A DNA stretch of 31,350 nucleotides. Origin: DASPJR01 sp035628505. Its GTDB lineage: Bacteria; Planctomycetota; SZUA-567; H5-PLA8. The notes under the pieces were generated by a model. It saw nothing but the letters and a program-made list of their open reading frames with translations. It was not told where the DNA came from and made no database searches. Within the stretch, counting starts at the first letter, position 1; every line of letters begins with the position of its first letter. The position numbers and the translations under genes are program-made. The stretch lies in NCBI GenBank assembly GCA_035628505.1, contig DASPJR010000024.1, positions 1 through 31,350 on the forward strand. Reading direction: 5' to 3'. Positions 23,445 through 31,165 of the stretch are shown here, piece after piece.

Positions 23445-24902
23445 TTGGAAGACAGTGTTGGCCATCATTGCGGCCTGTTCGGGGTCTACAACGTCCCCAG
23501 TGCGGCGTCAAAAACCTACCTGGGTTTGTTTGCGCTTCAGCATCGCGGTCAGGAATCCGCCGGGATTGTCGTCTCCGACGGCCGGAAAGTACGCTCGAAG
23601 AAGGCCATGGGTCTTGTTACAGAAGTTTTCTCCAAGCGCGATCTGGAGGAGCTTGAAGGACACATTGCCATTGGCCACGTGCGGTATTCCACGACCGGTT
23701 CCAGCCGGCCGCAGAACATCCAGCCGCTGGTTGTCGATTATTCCAACGGCCTCATCGCTGTCGCGCACAACGGAAACCTCGTCAATGCGCGCACGCTGCG
23801 CGACGAATACGAAGCGTACGGCTCCATTTTCCAGACTTCGTCCGACAGCGAAATCATCGTTCACCTGATGGCGCGTCCGGAGAACGTCGGCAGAAAGGAC
23901 CATCTGGCCAAGTGCCTGCGCGCCCTGCGCGGCGCCTACAGTTTCCTGTTCATGACCAAAGACAAGCTGATTGGCGCGCGCGATCCGCAGGGTTTCCGCC
24001 CGCTTATTCTCGGGCGCTTTGCCAGCGAAGGCCAGCTGGGCACCATCGGCGAAGGCTATGTGCTCTGCAGCGAAACCTGCGCACTGGATCAGGTTGGGGC
24101 CGAGTTCGTCCGGGAGATCGAGCCGGGTGAAATCGTCACCATCGATTCAGACGGCGTGCATTCGTCGCTGTTCATGAAGCCCGACGAGATCAAGCCGGCG
24201 CACTGCATTTTCGAGCACGTCTACTTCGCGCGGCCGGACTCCATGATTTTCGGCGACGACGTCCACCAGGTCCGCATCCGCCTGGGCCAGCGCCTGGCGC
24301 AGGAGCAGCCGGCCAAAGCCGATGTCGTTTTCGCCGTGCCTGATTCAGGCAACGCGGGAGCGATCGGGTATTCGCGGCAGTCGGGCATTCCCATGGATAT
24401 GGGATTCATCCGCAACCACTACGTCGGCCGCAGCTTCATCAAACCCAACCAGAATGAACGCGAAAATGTCGTGGCGATGAAGTTCAATGTCGTTCGCAGC
24501 GCGGTGCGCGGAAAACGCGTGGTCGTCGTAGAAGACAGCCTCATCCGCGGCACCACATTCAAGAAGCAGGCGCGCATTCTGCGTGAGGCAGGCGCGACTG
24601 AAGTCCACCTGCGCATTACCTGTCCGCCGACGCTGAACGCCTGTTACTATGGAATTGATTTCCCGGACCGCGAAGAGCTCGTTGCCGCGCGCTTGAAAAC
24701 AATTCCGGCTATAGAAGAGTATCTCGGCGTCGATTCACTGGGCTACCTCAGCGTTGACGGGCTGCTGGCTGCTGTTTCAAAGCCGTCGACTCATTACTGC
24801 ACGGCCTGCTGGACGGGTAAATACCCGGTCAAGCCGGTGGACGAGATGAACAAATACAGCATGGAACGCGAAGGTGGCCGCCGCAGTTTGGGACAGGATT
24901 AA
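23445..24902 (+). CDS. purF: Amidophosphoribosyltransferase, Fe-S type
   Basis: Catalyses the first committed step of purine synthesis, PRPP plus glutamine to phosphoribosylamine. The start is a TTG with AGGAG 7 bases upstream; this gives 485 residues with an 8-residue propeptide (MEDSVGHH) ending exactly before the N-nucleophile cysteine of CGLFGVYN, as the family requires. The glutaminase half has LQHRGQESAG and IGHVRYSTTG. The PRPP-binding loop is VVVVEDSLIRGTT. Cysteines in AHCIFEH, RITCPPT and YCTAC match the [4Fe-4S] ligands of the Bacillus subtilis-type enzyme. A frame extending upstream to 23271 is rejected because it would bury the catalytic cysteine. It precedes purM, with a repeat pair between them. 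Confidence 0.95.
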   Translation: MEDSVGHHCGLFGVYNVPSAASKTYLGLFALQHRGQESAGIVVSDGRKVRSKKAMGLVTEVFSKRDLEELEGHIAIGHVRYSTTGSSRPQNIQPLVVDYSNGLIAVAHNGNLVNARTLRDEYEAYGSIFQTSSDSEIIVHLMARPENVGRKDHLAKCLRALRGAYSFLFMTKDKLIGARDPQGFRPLILGRFASEGQLGTIGEGYVLCSETCALDQVGAEFVREIEPGEIVTIDSDGVHSSLFMKPDEIKPAHCIFEHVYFARPDSMIFGDDVHQVRIRLGQRLAQEQPAKADVVFAVPDSGNAGAIGYSRQSGIPMDMGFIRNHYVGRSFIKPNQNERENVVAMKFNVVRSAVRGKRVVVVEDSLIRGTTFKKQARILREAGATEVHLRITCPPTLNACYYGIDFPDREELVAARLKTIPAIEEYLGVDSLGYLSVDGLLAAVSKPSTHYCTACWTGKYPVKPVDEMNKYSMEREGGRRSLGQD

Positions 24903-24907
24903 CAACT

Positions 24908-24990
24908 TCTCACCACAGAGGCCACAGAGAACACAGGGGAGAGTTTCTTCTTCATCTGTTCTCTGTGTCCTCTGTGATCTCTGTGGTGAA
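24908..24990. repeat. Head-to-head pair of CACAGAG repeats (83 bp) between purF and purM
   Basis: The left arm, 24908-24940, is TCTCAC plus CACAGAGGC, CACAGAGAA, CACAGGGGA. The right arm, 24959-24990, is the inverse: TTCTCTGTG, TCCTCTGTG, ATCTCTGTG, GTGAA. An 18-base loop separates them. The right arm ends 5 bases before the purM ATG and supplies its GGTGA ribosome-site-like sequence. Confidence 0.8.
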
Positions 24991-24995
24991 AACAG

Positions 24996-26084
24996 ATGAC
25001 TGACATGAAACAAAAGCTCACGTACAAAGACGCCGGTGTGGACATTCATGCCGGCGATGAAATCGCGGACAATATCGGCAAGCTCGCGCGAAGCACCTAT
25101 GGCCCCGAGGTGATCGGCGGCGTGGGCGGCTTTGCCGGCCTGTTCTCGATGGGCGGCGAAGTGCAGCTTCTGCGCGGCAAGTACAAGGATCCGGTTCTCG
25201 TCGCCTGTACGGACGGCGTGGGCACGAAGCTGAAAATCGCGTTCATGTCCGGACGGCACAACACGGTCGGCATTGATCTGGTCGCCATGTCCGTGAACGA
25301 CCTGATCGTGCAGGGCGCCGAGCCGCTGTTTTTCCTCGACTACATTGGAATTGAGAAAAAAGACCCGCAGGTCTGCCACGACCTGATGCTGGGCATCGTC
25401 GAAGGCTGCCGCCAGTCCGGCTGCGCACTGCTGGGTGGTGAAACGGCTTCGCTGCCTTCGATGTACATGAAGGGCGAGTACGATCTGGCGGGTTTCTGCG
25501 TCGGCGTGATCGAGCGTTCCAAAATCATCGACGGCAAAAAGGTCGGGGCGGGGGACGTCGTCATCGGCGTGCATTCGTCCGGCCTTCACAGCAACGGCTA
25601 CAGCCTCGTCCGCAAAGCGCTGCTCGAAGTCGGCGGCCTGAAGCTTGACCAGCACATTCCCGAGCTCAACTGCAAGCTGGTGGATGAGCTTATGAAGCCC
25701 ACGACGATTTATGCCAAAGCCGTGCGCGAAGTCCTCTCGCATTACAAAGTGAAGGATGCTGTGCACTCGATGGCGAATATCACTGGCTCGGGCCTGCCGG
25801 GAAATATTCCGCGCACCGTTCCCAATGGCTTCGTTGTGAAGCTGAAGAAGGGCAGCTGGAAAGTTCCGCCGATTTTCACGCTGATCCAGAGCCACGGCGA
25901 CGTCGACGATGCGGAAATGTTTGACACGTTCAACATGGGCATCGGCATGACCATCATCTGCCCGCCGCATAACGCCAATGTGATCCAGCAGATCCTGCGG
26001 GATACCGGCCTGGGCAGCGATATCATCGGCAAAGTCGAAGCAAACTCAGACCCGGCTGCCGAAGCATTCGTCGTATTTGCTTAG
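24996..26084 (+). CDS. purM: Phosphoribosylformylglycinamidine cyclo-ligase (AIR synthetase)
   Basis: The fifth step of purine synthesis, ATP-dependent closure of the imidazole ring. At 362 residues it is slightly longer than the usual 340-350. Motifs: LTYKDAGVDIHAGDE at the N-terminus, VACTDGVGTKLKIA, GIDLVAMSVNDLIVQGAEPL, LGGETASLP and GVHSSGLHSNGYSLVR. It lies 93 bases after purF, so they probably form an operon, though the CACAGAG hairpin between them could attenuate or process the transcript. Upstream of ATG the only ribosome-site candidate is GGTGA of the repeat. Confidence 0.95.
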   Translation: MTDMKQKLTYKDAGVDIHAGDEIADNIGKLARSTYGPEVIGGVGGFAGLFSMGGEVQLLRGKYKDPVLVACTDGVGTKLKIAFMSGRHNTVGIDLVAMSVNDLIVQGAEPLFFLDYIGIEKKDPQVCHDLMLGIVEGCRQSGCALLGGETASLPSMYMKGEYDLAGFCVGVIERSKIIDGKKVGAGDVVIGVHSSGLHSNGYSLVRKALLEVGGLKLDQHIPELNCKLVDELMKPTTIYAKAVREVLSHYKVKDAVHSMANITGSGLPGNIPRTVPNGFVVKLKKGSWKVPPIFTLIQSHGDVDDAEMFDTFNMGIGMTIICPPHNANVIQQILRDTGLGSDIIGKVEANSDPAAEAFVVFA

Positions 26085-26115
26085 CGCGATTTGCCGCTGT
26101 GTTTTCTTCAGGACC

Positions 26116-26137
26116 CGCTGCGCAAACCTGCGTAGCG
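26116..26137. terminator. Hairpin between convergent purM and TonB-like gene
   Basis: CGCTGCGCA and TGCGTAGCG pair over 9 bases with one G-U pair around an AACC loop. It sits between two convergent stop codons; T-runs are weak, so this is only a probable bidirectional terminator. Confidence 0.4.
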
Positions 26138-26138
26138 T

Positions 26139-27773
26139 TCAATATTGGAAGCTGAAAATAAACTCAATCGTCTCGCGATTGCCGAGCTCGGGCGGGAAGG
26201 GTTCGCTCAGCGGTTCGCTCGCCTGATGCACGGCCAGCTTCGCGACCGCGACGTATTCATCGGGCATGCCGGCCAGGCGCGGCGGAACTTCGCTGGCTTC
26301 GAGCAGCTTGCCGTCCTTGCGCATGACGATCTTGATCGCGACAATGCCGCGCACAGCCCGGAAACGGTTGCGCACGATCAGCTCTGCTTTCCATTTGGCG
26401 TCAATGCGGCGCGCCAGCGGCTTAACGTAGGCCGCCTTCGGATCGAGCCGCTTGGCAAAACGCGCTTCGTCGAACTCCTCAGCGCTTGAGATCAGGTTAA
26501 TCGTCGTTACATCGCTTACCGCGTCATCGTGTCCGGGCCGCACCGAGCCGTCGCCTTCGTGGCCTTTAGCGCCTGGCCGTGACAGCATGCCCGCTTTCTC
26601 GCCGGCGTTGCCGCCTTTGCCGGGCGTCTTTCCCTTTCCGTCGAGCAGCGCGCGAAATGCGGCGAGCTCGTCGGCGGCTTTGTCGCGCCGGGGAGATTCG
26701 GCCGCGGCGATCTCGACAGTTTCCGGCGTCAGCGTCGGAACCGGCGGCGCCTCCTTCTTTACTGGCGCATTCGTCTCCGCTACTTCGGGCTGCGGAGCCT
26801 TCGGAGTGGGCGTGGTCGCCAGTGGCTGCGTTCCGGTCTCGCTCTTTTCAAAACCCAGCTTTTTTGTGTCGCCTTTTTCTTCCTGAGCCGCGGCCGTTGC
26901 GGCGGCCGGCAGAGTCTGAATTTCTTTCAGCTGCGGCTGAGCGGGCTTTTCGGTGACCTTCTTTTCCTGCGGCTTCTGGTCGGGTTTTACCTCGTCGGGG
27001 AGCACGCGGCTCTTGGGCGGCATTTTCTTCTCAGGCAGAATCTCATCCGGCAGGCCGCGTCCGGCGTCCGGATTGCCCTCCTTCTTTACGGAGCCCGCTG
27101 TGTCGCTGGACGGCAGTGCCGGAAGATTGCCTTCTCCGCGTTTTTCAAGATAGCGGATGGACGTGCTCTGGCCCTTATCGATGTAGGCGTCTCCCCGCGG
27201 CAGATTCTTCGGCCCCCGATCCGCGGCGGTGCTGTTGCGATCAGACGCGTAACCTTCTTTGGGCATTTCCTTTGTTGTCTTGCTCTCGTCAAAGGCGGCA
27301 AGATCCTTGGGATTGAGCGGCGGCAGATTCGGTTCGTGCAGTGCCACCTTCTTTTCGTCACGCTGCTCGGGCGCCGGTTGAGCCGGCAACGGTTTTTCGG
27401 GTGGCGCTTCAATGGGTTTCGGCGCTGCGACTGTCTTTGGAGCGGCCGACTTCGGCTGTTCAGGAAGCAGTTCCGGAGGCGGCGCCTTCTTTTCTTTCAA
27501 CGCAGCTTTGACTTCCGGCGTTGGGGCAGCTTCGGACACTTTGGGCTGCTCGGTTCTAGGCTGTTCGGACGGGAATGGTGCGGCAGCGAGCGCGGCATCA
27601 TCGACGTCCAGCGCCACGTAGGTGAGGTTTTCGTCCAGCAGCCGTGCCGGCGGCAGCGTCAGATACAGCATCGGCACGAGATGAATCGCCGCGGCAAGCG
27701 CGCAGACGCCAAGCAGCCGCAGCGGTGCCGGCTGCGGCTCTTCCTCGAATGTCGCGTACGCCATACCGCCCAT
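26139..27773 (-). CDS. TonB/TolA-like energy-transducer protein
   Basis: A 544-residue protein with the TonB/TolA plan. A short cytoplasmic N-terminus is followed by one membrane helix (about 18-40, LLGVCALAAAIHLVPMLYL). A very long Pro/Lys/Glu/Ala-rich periplasmic stretch (about 50-430) comes next. The C-terminal domain of about 95 residues has KWKAELIVRNRFRAVRGIVAIKIVMRKDG-like beta strands, ending in the aromatic FIFSFQY. Such proteins pass inner-membrane proton-motive energy to the outer membrane. The stretched linker is unusually long. No exbB, exbD or receptor gene is adjacent. GGGGA lies 7 bases before the ATG at 27773; a frame extension to 27806 has no support. TonB versus TolA cannot be decided. 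Confidence 0.75.
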   Translation of the reverse strand: MGGMAYATFEEEPQPAPLRLLGVCALAAAIHLVPMLYLTLPPARLLDENLTYVALDVDDAALAAAPFPSEQPRTEQPKVSEAAPTPEVKAALKEKKAPPPELLPEQPKSAAPKTVAAPKPIEAPPEKPLPAQPAPEQRDEKKVALHEPNLPPLNPKDLAAFDESKTTKEMPKEGYASDRNSTAADRGPKNLPRGDAYIDKGQSTSIRYLEKRGEGNLPALPSSDTAGSVKKEGNPDAGRGLPDEILPEKKMPPKSRVLPDEVKPDQKPQEKKVTEKPAQPQLKEIQTLPAAATAAAQEEKGDTKKLGFEKSETGTQPLATTPTPKAPQPEVAETNAPVKKEAPPVPTLTPETVEIAAAESPRRDKAADELAAFRALLDGKGKTPGKGGNAGEKAGMLSRPGAKGHEGDGSVRPGHDDAVSDVTTINLISSAEEFDEARFAKRLDPKAAYVKPLARRIDAKWKAELIVRNRFRAVRGIVAIKIVMRKDGKLLEASEVPPRLAGMPDEYVAVAKLAVHQASEPLSEPFPPELGNRETIEFIFSFQY

Positions 27774-27864
27774 GTGGATTCCCCGTGCGGCAATTAGACG
27801 CCGCACAGGTGCGGATTGTATAACAATTCAGGCGAAATTCCAGACGGCTGAGGCTGGCGTGGTT

Positions 27865-28296
27865 TCAGCCCGGTCCGCCGGCTTCGGCGTAGGCCGCGAG
27901 CACTTCGATATTGCTCTGCTGCTCGCGGATGCGGCGTGTGAGCAGGTGGCGCACGGAAACGATGCCGACCACGCGCTTTTCGCCGTCGACGACAGGCAGG
28001 TGCCGGTGTCCGCCGCCGATCATGCGGCTGAGCGCTTCGTTGATGCTCATTTCGGGTGAAGCGCTGTCCACCGGGCTGGTCATGACTTCGTGCAGCAGCG
28101 TTTGCTGAGGGTCGCGGCCGCGTGCCGTGACACGGAACAGATTGTCGCGTTCAGTGAAAATCCCGAGGATGCGGCGTTGCGCATCGGTGATAACGAGCGC
28201 TCCTGTCTCGTGCTCAGCCATCAGCTCTGCGCCCTGGAGGACTGTCATTTCGGGTCCGGCGATGGCGGGTTGCTTGGCAGCCTGCTGCACAGTCAT
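27865..28296 (-). CDS. Two-CBS-domain protein
   Basis: A 143-residue cytoplasmic protein made of two CBS motifs (about 18-70, GALVITDAQRRILGIFTERD; and about 80-130, HRHLPVVDGEKRVVGIVSVR). CBS pairs bind adenosine nucleotides such as AMP, ATP or SAM and act as energy or ligand sensors. GAGGAG lies 11 bases before the ATG at 28296. A stand-alone CBS pair gives no clue to its partner. It follows smpB on the same strand after a hairpin. Confidence 0.88.
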   Translation of the reverse strand: MTVQQAAKQPAIAGPEMTVLQGAELMAEHETGALVITDAQRRILGIFTERDNLFRVTARGRDPQQTLLHEVMTSPVDSASPEMSINEALSRMIGGGHRHLPVVDGEKRVVGIVSVRHLLTRRIREQQSNIEVLAAYAEAGGPG

Positions 28297-28330
28297 GTGA
28301 ACTATTCTCCTCTTCTCGCGCATCACCCGG

Positions 28331-28371
28331 AGTTCCCGGGCCGCCACACATACGGGCGGAGCCGGGGAACT
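28331..28371 (-). terminator. Hairpin between smpB and the CBS gene
   Basis: AGTTCCCGG and CCGGGGAACT pair with a single bulge, with further inner GCCGCC/GGGCGG pairing. It lies about 55 bases past the smpB stop and before the CBS gene. No T-run follows, so it may be a processing or stability element instead. Confidence 0.35.
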
Positions 28372-28426
28372 GGCAATGCGTTCAGGAGACTTTCCGTGGA
28401 AAGCAGGTGTGACTTGATCTGGCGAA

Positions 28427-28915
28427 TTATTTTCTAGCTGTGCGAAGAACTCTATCGATATCCCGCCGCACTTCCGCCGCTTTCAATGCCGCCCGCTTGT
28501 CCCCGTGAGTCTTACCTTTACCGAGACCAAGCAAAACCTTGGCCCAGGGCCCATGAAAATATATTTCGAGCGGCACAAGCGTGTGACCCGACTTCTCGGT
28601 TTTTGCGCGGAGCTTGTCAATTTCGCGGCGGTGCAGCAGCAGCTTGCGGCGCCGCGTTGGATCGGGGACCTGGACGTGCGTTTTTTCGTATGTGTTCAGC
28701 TGAAGTCCGATGAGCCAGCATTCGTTGTCGTATACGCGTGCGTAGCAGTCCGCAAACTGCACGTTTTTCGTGCGCAGGCTCTTTACTTCGCTCCCTTTGA
28801 GTTCCAGGCCTGCTTCGATTTTGTCCGTGATGAGATAATCGTGATACGCCTTGCGGTTTGTCGCCACGATCTGTTTGAAAGGTTTTTTCGGCGCGGCCTG
28901 TTTCGATTTTTCCAT
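28427..28915 (-). CDS. smpB: SsrA-binding protein SmpB
   Basis: Binds tmRNA and brings it to stalled ribosomes for trans-translation. It is 162 residues, the usual length. Family motifs: NRKAYHDYLITDKIEAGLEL, GSEVKSLR, YEKTHVQVPDPTRRRKLLLH and the basic C-terminal LGLGKGKTHGDKRAA. The ATG at 28915 has AAGGA 7 bases upstream; an ATG two codons earlier is also possible, but it sits on top of that ribosome site. The longer frame reaching 29176 is not SmpB-like. The tmRNA gene is not in the window. It is divergent from the amidase gene. Confidence 0.95.
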   Translation of the reverse strand: MEKSKQAAPKKPFKQIVATNRKAYHDYLITDKIEAGLELKGSEVKSLRTKNVQFADCYARVYDNECWLIGLQLNTYEKTHVQVPDPTRRRKLLLHRREIDKLRAKTEKSGHTLVPLEIYFHGPWAKVLLGLGKGKTHGDKRAALKAAEVRRDIDRVLRTARK

Positions 28916-29106
28916 GCTCATTTCCTTGCCTGAGGCGCCTGACGCACTGCGCGCCTCACGCATTCCCGAATTTCGCCGCCCCTGCCGCAATATCCTGCAA
29001 CGCACCCGCTCTTCTGCCGATACCGATGAAGGGACTCTTTCCTCTTCCGGGCCGGTAAAGACCGGCGCTTCGGCAACCTGCCGAAGGCGGCGTCGCGGAG
29101 TTGTAA

Positions 29107-29853
29107 ATGCGGGTGGTGTTCGATTTCTTCTCCGGCATTGCCAACGGGCTCCGCGGCAGCGACTCGGGGGGATCATACACCATCACTCAGCCAGTCAAAG
29201 TGCGGCCGCAACGCCGCATCCGCTCGTCCACGCAGGAGGCCATCGGTCGCTTCTTCGCGCTGCTGCTGGCTGTCGGCATCGGCGCGCTTGCGCTTTCAGC
29301 TTCTGGAAGCACGCCGCGCAAACCGCCAGTGGATAGCGGGAGCCAGCCGCCCCTTACAGCTATCGCTCCGGCATTGACCGCAGAAATCATCGCACCCGAT
29401 CCCGGCGCAGCGCCGCGCGAATGGAAATATATTGTCATCCACCATTCCGGTACGCAGCGCGGGAGTGCTCAGAGCTTCGATCAGTACCACCGCTATCAGC
29501 GCAAATGGACAGGCGGGCTGGGCTACCATTTTGTGGTGGGCAACGGCACCGACCAGGGCGATGGCGTCATCGTCGCAGGACCGCGTTGGAAGACGCAGGA
29601 GCCGGGTGCGCACGCCAACTCATCCGACTACAATGAGCATGGTATCGGCATCTGCCTGGTCGGCAATTTCGACGAACAGCCGCCGACGCTTGCGCAGCTG
29701 GCGGCCACTCGCGCGCTGATTCTGAAACTTTGCGCCGACTACAACATTCCCACCAATCAGGTGGTCGGCCACAACGCCATTCGCCGAGGTGGAAGCACCG
29801 CCTGCCCCGGAAAGTATTTATCGATTCAGCAGCTTCGAGAAGGGCTGGAGTGA
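29107..29853 (+). CDS. N-acetylmuramoyl-L-alanine amidase (Amidase_2/PGRP fold)
   Basis: A zinc amidase that cuts between muramic acid and the peptide stem of peptidoglycan; 248 residues. The N-terminal 45 residues are cytoplasmic and basic, then a membrane segment (FFALLLAVGIGALALSA, about 49-65) and a short linker. The catalytic domain starts at KYIVIHHSG with the first zinc His. Then come GLGYHFVVGNG, EHGIGICLVGNFD, and VVGHNAIRRG with TACPGKYLS giving the second His and the Cys ligand. GGAG lies 6 bases before the ATG. The helix makes it an inner-membrane-anchored periplasmic enzyme. It may serve in wall recycling or turnover; no neighbouring wall genes help to decide. Confidence 0.9.
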   Translation: MRVVFDFFSGIANGLRGSDSGGSYTITQPVKVRPQRRIRSSTQEAIGRFFALLLAVGIGALALSASGSTPRKPPVDSGSQPPLTAIAPALTAEIIAPDPGAAPREWKYIVIHHSGTQRGSAQSFDQYHRYQRKWTGGLGYHFVVGNGTDQGDGVIVAGPRWKTQEPGAHANSSDYNEHGIGICLVGNFDEQPPTLAQLAATRALILKLCADYNIPTNQVVGHNAIRRGGSTACPGKYLSIQQLREGLE

Positions 29854-29863
29854 AGGGTTTATA

Positions 29864-29909
29864 GTTTCGGGTTTCTGGTTTCTGGTTTCGGGTTGAGCTA
29901 ACCAGAAAC
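29864..29909. repeat. GTTTCNG heptad array with inverted end
   Basis: Four 7-base units in a row (GTTTCGG, GTTTCTG, GTTTCTG, GTTTCGG) from 29864 are followed by an inverse AACCAGAAAC at 29900-29909, which pairs perfectly with GTTTCTGGTT at 29871-29880. It lies 10 bases after the amidase stop and before the convergent LacI-family gene. Confidence 0.7.
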
Positions 29910-29933
29910 TTGAGACTAGGAACAATACCTGAT

Positions 29934-31007
29934 TCAACTGCGCGCTGGGCCGGCGCTGTCGCGGATAATCAGATCAGGAATAATGACATCGCGATAGCCG
30001 CGGCGCTGCTCGATGGCTTCGGCGCTCGCCGAGATCTCGGTCGCCAGTTCGGCTGCGCGCAGGCCCATCTCGTGAAGCATGTGGCTGATAGTGGTCAATC
30101 GCGGGAACACGTGCGATGCGAAGACGTCGTCGAAACCGATGACTGAAACATCCTGCGGGATGCGCAGGCCCGCACGCATCAGCGCGCCGTATGCACCGAT
30201 TGCGCATGAATCGTTGTATCCGAGAACCGCCGTGAAGGCCGGCTTCTGCGTGAGATATCGCGCCAGCGCCGCCTCGGACGCGTCGGCGACGGGGTCTTCG
30301 GCACGCACCGTATGCCGGGTCTGCTCAAAGCGGCAGGACGCCCCGCGCAGACCGCAATCCCAGGCCGCGCGGATGAACATCTGTTCCCGCTGATTGCCCA
30401 GCCGCGTATCGGGACCGAGCCACACAATTTCCTTATGCCCGAATTCTGCCAGGTACTTAACGGCTTTCTGAACGCCTTCAGCTTCACCGTAAGTAACGTT
30501 GGGCAGTTGCGTTGTTCCTTCGTATTCCATCAGCACGACAGGCGCCTTGGGCTGCTCAGTAATGAGGCGGCTGCCGGCCACCGAAGGCAGCACTGCCGCT
30601 ACCACCAGCGCGTCAAGGCGGCGCTGCTGAATCTGCTTTAACCCTCGGTCGGCGGCATTCTCGTTTATGCCGGGACCGATCAGCGCCAGGTTGTAGCCCT
30701 TAAAATGAGTGTGTGTCTCGACACCGCCAGCGAGCGTACTGAAATACGGTCCGCCCATCGCGGCAATCCACGGTTCGGCATGTCCGGCGCGGCCCACATC
30801 GATGGCCATGCCAATAGTCTCGGCGCGGCCAAGCTGCATCGCACGCGCGTGATAATTACCCACATAGCCAAGCTTCTTGGCCGCCAGGCGGATACGGTCC
30901 GCACATTCCGGGCGGACGCGGCAGACCTGCTTGCCGGGATTTAATACCATGCTCGCCGTAGTTACGCTGACGCCTGCGGCTTGAGCGACATCAATGAGCT
31001 TCACCAT
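29934..31007 (-). CDS. LacI-family transcriptional regulator
   Basis: A 357-residue sugar-type repressor or activator. The N-terminal helix-turn-helix is LIDVAQAAGVSVTTASMVLN, followed by the hinge region AKKLGYVGNYHARAMQLGR. The rest is a periplasmic-binding-protein-like sensor domain, with AVLGYNDSCAIGAYGALMRAG and IPQDVSVIGFDDVFASHVFPRLTTI typical of the family. The ligand is unknown. It is transcribed away from the partial gene at the right edge, a common layout for a regulator and its target. The promoter candidate has TATAAT 34 bases before the ATG. Confidence 0.93.
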   Translation of the reverse strand: MVKLIDVAQAAGVSVTTASMVLNPGKQVCRVRPECADRIRLAAKKLGYVGNYHARAMQLGRAETIGMAIDVGRAGHAEPWIAAMGGPYFSTLAGGVETHTHFKGYNLALIGPGINENAADRGLKQIQQRRLDALVVAAVLPSVAGSRLITEQPKAPVVLMEYEGTTQLPNVTYGEAEGVQKAVKYLAEFGHKEIVWLGPDTRLGNQREQMFIRAAWDCGLRGASCRFEQTRHTVRAEDPVADASEAALARYLTQKPAFTAVLGYNDSCAIGAYGALMRAGLRIPQDVSVIGFDDVFASHVFPRLTTISHMLHEMGLRAAELATEISASAEAIEQRRGYRDVIIPDLIIRDSAGPARS

Positions 31008-31040
31008 GCGCGTAAGTCTCGACTAGGCGGCTGCTTGAAT

Positions 31041-31046
31041 ATTATA
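31041..31046 (-). promoter_or_regulatory. -10 box of the LacI-family regulator gene
   Basis: A perfect TATAAT on the minus strand, 34 bases before the ATG. No good -35 box is seen at 16-18 bases upstream, so it may depend on an activator. The 31008-31165 gap is otherwise AT-rich; I could not find a clear CG-centred operator palindrome in it. Confidence 0.35.
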
Positions 31047-31165
31047 CGCATTGTTAATAAACCAGCGATGGCTATTCGTCGAAGAAAAAATTTCTGGCCA
31101 GCTTGGACAGGCAAGACGTCGCTGTGCTGTTACACCATTTGCTTTAACGAGCTGCAGGAATTAGC

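Noticed and set aside
16656..24990. CRISPR array
   Set aside because: The CACAGAG repeats have no regular unique spacers, occur in both orientations at scattered gaps, and no cas genes are present.
24777..25970. Open frame of 397 codons antisense to purF/purM
   Set aside because: It lies opposite strongly conserved purM, has Ala/His/Arg/Asp-rich composition typical of GC-rich mirror frames, and has no family motif or ribosome site.
28922..29176. N-terminal extension of SmpB
   Set aside because: SmpB homology begins at the lysine-rich start after 28915, and the extension has no SmpB-like content.
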